Shown here: positions 11,501 to 13,244 of the stretch, in pieces
Layout of the letters: each line of letters begins with the position of its first letter
Numbering within the stretch: the stretch's first letter is position 1
NCBI GenBank assembly: GCA_028565635.1
Contig: JAOXYB010039473.1
Coordinates: 1-13,244, forward strand
Reading direction: 5' to 3'
Length of the DNA stretch: 13,244 bases
Source: Phoronis ovalis
Lineage: Eukaryota; Phoronida; Phoronidae
The notes under the pieces: generated by a model
The model's database searches: none
Told to the model about the DNA's origin: nothing
The model's input: the letters and a program-made list of their open reading frames with translations, nothing else
Program-made: the position numbers and the translations under genes

Positions 11501-12831
11501 ACCCTTTTATATAAACCTTAGACTTTGAATGTTTTTTTTCTGAGTCTGACCATTCATTATGATATATTTCTGGAAAATAAATGTAAGGCTGTTTTTCTTT
11601 GTGGATAAAAATTTATTTTAAAGGTTTATCATCTAGCTATGTTATAGTTTATCTGGTACAGTTATTGTATATTTTGAATTTGTCTTGGATTAGAATCCGG
11701 GGGTACTGCCATTCAAAGTCACTATATATATGTGCCGCCCAATAGGCTCCCTCAAAATTTACATTTAAAGCAGCTTGCCATAAACTATAGGGTTATGGAC
11801 TTGTTATATTAGCCACCAAAGATGGGTACTCCCACAAGTAGTAAATAAAAGAAGTTATGCAAATATAAGGTGACACTAAAATAATGCTTTTAGAAATGTG
11901 TTAATTTTTTGTTTGTAAGTAAATAATGAAAGCACAATTATCTTTCTAGAAAATATATGTTCAACCGTGTTTGATATTTTTTGATTTCCAGGCTATTCAA
12001 AATTTGTAATACAAGCATCATTACATAATTATAACATTGGCACACAATAATTCTTAAACTACATACATTTACAGTAGTTTACAAGTAATTTTTTACATTA
12101 AAAATCAGGTCTTGCAGGTTTGTGATGCCTATATTTTTGAAACTTGCAAAAAAAGTTTTCATAGCTGCATATAAATCTTAAAGACATCCCTCCTGCTTGT
12201 AGTGCTTGGATACATTTTCTAACTGTGTCCTCTAATTGTATGTCATGCCTAATCCACAAAAACCATTCTGTTTTCAACATAAATTCATAGATTTAGTGCT
12301 AATTATGTTATTTAATAAGTATTAGGCATAGTAATTCCTCTATTTATTGTTAATTATTATATTTAACGTGTATAATTAAGCATGACAAGAGTCACTAATT
12401 CATCACATCTCACCTATGATCAGAGATCCACTTGTGTCCTTCTGCAGTGTCCTTCACTTCAAATGCAGCTAAAAAATCCAGGTAACTGATTTTGCTATTT
12501 TTTTTAATTCCTGACATTTGGCATAAACGTTCAAATTCATCATCAGTCATCGTGAACATGAATGTATCCAACAGACGGCGAAATTTAGCTTTGGTTAAAT
12601 AACCACGATGATCATCGTCAAATTTATAGAAAGCTTCTCGCAAATTCTAAAAGAATAACCAACAGAAATTGTTTATAATATGCAGCTAATTTTGATTTTA
12701 ATGATTATGAGTATTTCTACACAAAATGTGTCTGTTCAAATATTGTTAAACATGCAAAGACTTTTCGTAATTGAAATCAGTGAAAGTAGACATTTTTAAC
12801 ACACAGATAAACTTACTATAGATCTTGCCAT
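2365..12831 (-). CDS. EFCAB6: EFCAB6-like multi-EF-hand protein, partial gene (six sure exons, one candidate first exon)
   Basis: Six minus-strand exons, each with AG before it and GT after it, join in frame: 12646-12414, 7327-7112, 6748-6515, 6219-6064, 2997-2805 and 2553-2365. Their lengths (233, 216, 234, 156, 193, 189) total 1221 nt, 407 codons. Codons split at the junctions are AG|A, AT|G, AA|G and AG|G; the fifth junction is phase 0. The product has four EF-hand pairs: loops near residues 10-21/46-57, 116-127/152-163, 246-257/283-294 and 350-361/386-397. Repeated EF-hand pairs with aromatic-rich FxxFD or KYD lead-ins and many lost ligands fit EFCAB6, which in vertebrates binds DJ-1 and lies inside ciliary doublet microtubules. 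Family is seen; orthology is inferred from memory. Human EFCAB6 is about 1500 residues, so roughly a quarter is here and the 3' part lies beyond position 1. Another multi-EF-hand axonemal protein is the main alternative. Confidence 0.75.
2805..2997 (-). CDS. EFCAB6: EFCAB6-like exon E: EF-hand 6 and Lys/Glu-rich linker
   Basis: The acceptor is TTTTCTGTAG (AG at 2999-2998) and the donor is CCAG|GTAACT (GT at 2804-2803). The first base completes Arg280, then residues 281-344 follow; the exon ends on a codon boundary (Gln344). Loop 6 (about 283-294) is degenerate: Leu at 1, Ala at 12, and only the LSYEAF strand-helix signature remains. It is probably the structural partner of EF-hand 5. The linker is rich in Lys and Glu (SQEKAEKKLHEK) and probably helical, leading into EF-hand 7. 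The frame stays open past both splice sites (to 3179 and 2781), but those extensions are intronic. Confidence 0.87.
3841..3853 (+). promoter_or_regulatory. YY1-like motif AAGATGGCGACTG
   Basis: This matches the established YY1 core AAnATGGCG. It is an isolated site inside an intron, so a chance match is quite possible. Confidence 0.2.
5775..5818. repeat. Two adjacent small palindromes
   Basis: The first, at 5775-5789, has arms TTGATGA/TCATCAA around one T. The second, at 5803-5818, has arms CTTTCAC/GTGAAAG around CA. Both arm pairs are perfect. They lie in the D-E intron. Role unknown. Confidence 0.5.
6064..6219 (-). CDS. EFCAB6: EFCAB6-like exon D: EF-hand 5
   Basis: The acceptor is TTTTTCTAG (AG at 6221-6220) and the donor is GACAG|GTAAGA (GT at 6063-6062). 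The exon is 156 nt and encodes residues 229-279 plus two bases of Arg280. An amphipathic entering helix (FTDFYTAFRKY) leads into loop 246-257, with Asp at 1, Gly at 6 and Glu at 12, but Ala at 3 and Lys at 5. The exiting helix includes VQKVLMDL and EQFFQLLD. The last 22 coding bases, the donor and about 100 bp of following intron occur a second time at 9097-9219. Confidence 0.88.
6515..6748 (-). CDS. EFCAB6: EFCAB6-like exon C: EF-hand 4 and a long charged linker
   Basis: The acceptor is TTATTTACAG (AG at 6750-6749) and the donor is AA|GTAAGT (GT at 6514-6513). Residues 151-227 begin directly inside EF-hand 4: loop 152-163 has Asp at 1, Gly at 6 and Glu at 12, with Gln at 3 and Lys at 5, so three of the usual ligands or spacers are kept and two are not. 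Residues 165-228 form a linker with a Gly/Asp-rich stretch (GGEQFAPGDNDG), then a Lys/Gln/Glu-rich segment (about 194-215) likely to be helical. This is the longest linker between pairs in the visible protein. The exon ends two bases into Lys228. Confidence 0.88.
6749..7111 (-). other. Intron between exons B and C
   Basis: This 363-bp intron has a canonical GTAAGT donor and a TTATTTACAG acceptor. I see no internal feature. Confidence 0.85.
7112..7327 (-). CDS. EFCAB6: EFCAB6-like exon B: proline-rich linker and EF-hand 3
   Basis: The acceptor is TTTTTTGCAG (AG at 7329-7328) and the donor is AT|GTAAGT (GT at 7111-7110). The first base completes the split Arg codon of exon A. Residues 79-149 start with a polar stretch and four prolines (84-87), then an entering helix (ADLSKAF) and loop 3 at 116-127: Asp at 1, Asn at 3, Thr at 5, Gly at 6, but Asn at 12 instead of Glu. 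The exiting helix ends EFARLWQ. The exon ends two bases into Met150, which is finished by exon C. The partner EF-hand is in exon C, so this pair is split by an intron, unlike pairs 1/2 and 7/8. Confidence 0.9.
7580..7657 (+). repeat. Direct repeat, 31 bp identical, period 47 bp
   Basis: The segment TGTTTTGACACAAAACTTCA plus eleven more bases at 7580-7610 is repeated without change at 7627-7657, followed in both by G/A-TAG. Identity over 31 bp suggests a recent local duplication. It lies inside the A-B intron. Confidence 0.9.
7930..8345 (+). pseudogene. Decayed LINE reverse transcriptase fragment (FKYLGS ... CETWTL type)
   Basis: Three frames are needed to read it. At 7934 the frame reads VGLKINIP, then stop. 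At 7959, after a shift, it reads KTEF. At 8041 it reads FKYLGSMVASAANDIKRKAQA, then in-frame TGA, then a tract with VLYRCETWTLS. From 8288, after a further shift, it reads IKRLDTISNKSIYDQV. KTEF, FKYLGS and a (L/V)LYxCETWTL block in this order are typical of the region behind the catalytic core of non-LTR retrotransposon reverse transcriptases. A weak DF-like trace near 7785 may be what is left of the catalytic box. Stops and frameshifts show it is dead. It sits antisense to the host gene. Confidence 0.75.
8762..8922 (+). repeat. Short decayed repeat (GGATGAGATAAAT type)
   Basis: Three related segments at about 8762-8801, 8843-8880 and 8884-8922 share a GGATGAGATAAATG or GGGATTTATAAATG opening, then a GG-CAA/GGATAA part and TGTTTACG or a decayed version. 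Spacing is uneven (about 81 and 41 bp). Confidence 0.4.
9097..9219 (-). repeat. Partial duplicate of the exon D 3' edge, its splice donor and intron
   Basis: This 123-bp stretch matches 5965-6085 with about six substitutions and one 2-bp indel (near 95% by eye). It contains the last 22 bases of exon D, the GACAG|GTAAGA donor and about 100 bp of intron, in the same orientation, now inside the A-B intron. The copy has no acceptor or EF-hand loop, so it is not an exon by itself. It shows a segmental duplication about 3.1 kb upstream in transcript direction. Confidence 0.9.
11040..11280 (+). repeat. Pyrimidine-rich degenerate repeat (TAACTCT / CTCGTAACT)
   Basis: TAACT or CTAACT recurs more than ten times, mixed with CTCTCT, GGTCTC and CTCGT words, with hardly any purine run on the plus strand. 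Spacing is irregular, about 8-20 bp. It looks like an aged short tandem repeat with strong strand asymmetry. Confidence 0.65.
11306..11346. repeat. Inverted repeat, potential hairpin
   Basis: The left arm AAGATGATGAGATCT (11306-11320) pairs with the right arm AGATCTACTCGTCATCTT (11329-11346), with one wobble position and a short bulge of about 3 bases. The loop is 8 bp and AT-rich. It sits just after the pyrimidine-rich tract. Confidence 0.75.
11805..11835 (+). repeat. Dispersed repeat-like fragment related to 122-152
   Basis: Both read TATATTA, CC, CAAAGA, GGGT, CTC with matching spacing (about 24 of 31 by eye). They may be ends of one interspersed family; full extent is not seen. Confidence 0.4.
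12414..12646 (-). CDS. EFCAB6: EFCAB6-like exon A: EF-hands 1 and 2
   Basis: The acceptor is a T-rich tract ending TTTTAG (AG at 12648-12647) and the donor is AG|GTGAGA (GT at 12413-12412). The exon begins in phase 0 (AAT TTG CGA) and ends two bases into an arginine codon. Residues 1-77 hold a complete EF-hand pair. Loop 1 (residues 10-21) runs DDDHRGYLTKAK: acidic residues at positions 1 and 3 and Gly at 6 are kept, but position 5 is Arg and position 12 is Lys instead of Glu, so Ca2+ binding is doubtful. Loop 2 (46-57) has lost position 1 (Gly) but keeps Asp at 12 and the hydrophobic Ile at 8, so it looks structural. The FRRLLDTF and DDEFERLC helices between them are typical. Confidence 0.9.
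12817..12831 (-). CDS. EFCAB6: Candidate first coding exon (MARSI) with GTAAGT donor
   Basis: On the minus strand ATG at 12831-12829 has A at -3 and G at +4, a good animal start context. It opens five codons (M-A-R-S-I) followed at once by GTAAGT (12816-12811), a near-perfect 5' splice site. Splicing across a 170-bp intron to the acceptor at 12648-12647 keeps phase 0 and gives MARSI-NLREAF. An in-frame TAA lies upstream at 12870-12868, and no AG acceptor lies between it and the ATG. If the donor is used in this frame, translation would therefore begin here. The 5'UTR would lie upstream. It could be chance, or the real 5' exons could lie beyond the window. Confidence 0.4.
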
Positions 12832-12976
12832 TTTACAGATAATGTTTCGGTACAAGTTACAGAGGATTTAATAATATTTCAGTTATTAATAATTACAACA
12901 AATGTAAACACAAAATGAAAAAGAATTTTCAGCTTTCAATTCAAACTTCAAATTGTAATATTAATTTCTGTGTGAC

Positions 12977-13244
12977 TTCTTCACTTTTTCCCAAAGGTGA
13001 TGCAGAATGTTTACTTTTAGCAATTGTAAATCAAGTTGGCTGTCTGTGACTAGGGGAATCTCCCAGGGAAGTGTACTTGGTCCTAATTTATTTGTTGTCT
13101 ACATTAATGATTTACCAGATCATGCTCTGTCTGATGTGTATTTATTTGCGGACGATACAAAGTTGTACACAGATACATCCAGGATGGGTGCTTCTGATCA
13201 GATGCAAATTGATTTGAATAGTTTAGTGGATTGGTCCAATACCT
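12977..13244 (+). pseudogene. LINE reverse transcriptase fragment (GSVLGP / FADD), cut by window end
   Basis: One frame reads the finger-palm region of a non-LTR reverse transcriptase: an FxxxSQR stretch, an in-frame TGA at 12998-13000 (where the family usually has Arg or another residue), then SWLSVTRGISQGSVLGPN, VVYINDLPD and the catalytic FADD at 13145-13156. The order SGxxQGSVLGP, YINDLP, FADDTKL is typical of jockey/CR1-type LINEs. From 13001 to the window end the frame is open, so this copy is less decayed than the one at 7930-8345. Upstream parts (endonuclease, early RT) are not recognisable in 12660-12976, so it is probably 5'-truncated. It lies antisense to, and just upstream of, the EFCAB6-like exons. 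Confidence 0.88.

Larger units (their letters stand above)
7328..12413 (-). other. Large intron between exons A and B
   Basis: This 5086-bp stretch has a GTGAGA donor and a TTTTTTGCAG acceptor. It is AT-rich. Inside are a 47-bp-period direct repeat (7580-7657), a dead LINE fragment (about 7930-8345), a decayed short repeat (8762-8922), a partial copy of the exon D edge (9097-9219), a pyrimidine-rich tract (about 11040-11280) and an inverted repeat (11306-11346). I see nothing I can name in about 9220-11040 or 11350-12410 apart from a repeat-like fragment near 11805. I found no further EF-hand exon, and the A-B codon joins cleanly without one. Confidence 0.8.

Noticed and set aside
12098-12280. 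A 60-codon open frame on the minus strand with a mixed, protein-like composition
   Set aside because: It has no EF-hand features, no recognisable domain and no clear acceptor, and exons A and B join without it. It may be a trace of an unidentified element, but I cannot support a gene.
1-13244. tRNA, rRNA, CRISPR or bacterial-type operon structures
   Set aside because: Scanning by eye gave no cloverleaf-like tRNA, no regularly spaced short identical repeats and no closely packed genes. The repeats seen are long and degenerate.

Overview
The window looks like nuclear DNA of an invertebrate animal. It has kilobase-scale AT-rich introns with GT-AG splice sites, decayed LINE fragments, degenerate tandem repeats and one widely spaced multi-exon gene. 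Dispersed repeat-like fragments resemble what I remember from lophotrochozoan (mollusc or annelid-like) genomes. That assignment is inference from general impression, not from a search.

The only gene I can support lies on the minus strand. Six exons (12646-12414, 7327-7112, 6748-6515, 6219-6064, 2997-2805, 2553-2365) join without a phase conflict into 1221 nt, 407 codons. They encode eight EF-hand-like units in four pairs. The best match I recognise is EFCAB6, a large multi-EF-hand protein known in vertebrates as a DJ-1/androgen-receptor-binding protein and as an inner protein of ciliary doublet microtubules. Most Ca2+-binding loops are degenerate. The last donor at 2364-2363 is phase 0 and the gene continues beyond the low-coordinate edge. 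A 15-nt piece (12831-12817) with an ATG and a strong GTAAGT donor sits 170 bp upstream of the first sure exon and is in phase with it, so it may be the true first coding exon.

Layout by region. 1-450: non-coding, with dispersed repeat-like fragments. About 450-2310: a degenerate tandem array, unit roughly 290-335 bp, whose copies carry an inverted ATGGC/GCCAT pair and AGGTCA-type half-sites. 2365-7327: five exons and their introns. 7328-12413: a 5.1-kb intron holding a dead LINE fragment (about 7930-8345), a 123-bp second copy of an exon end plus its donor and intron (9097-9219), a pyrimidine-rich TAACT-type tract (about 11040-11280) and a strong inverted repeat (11306-11346). 12414-12646: the first sure exon. 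About 12977-13244: a second, different LINE reverse transcriptase fragment on the plus strand, running off the end of the window.

I see no rRNA, tRNA, CRISPR array, operon or bacterial-type system. The most unusual structures are the tandem array with its conserved palindromic core, the duplicated exon edge that keeps its splice donor, and the candidate first exon.
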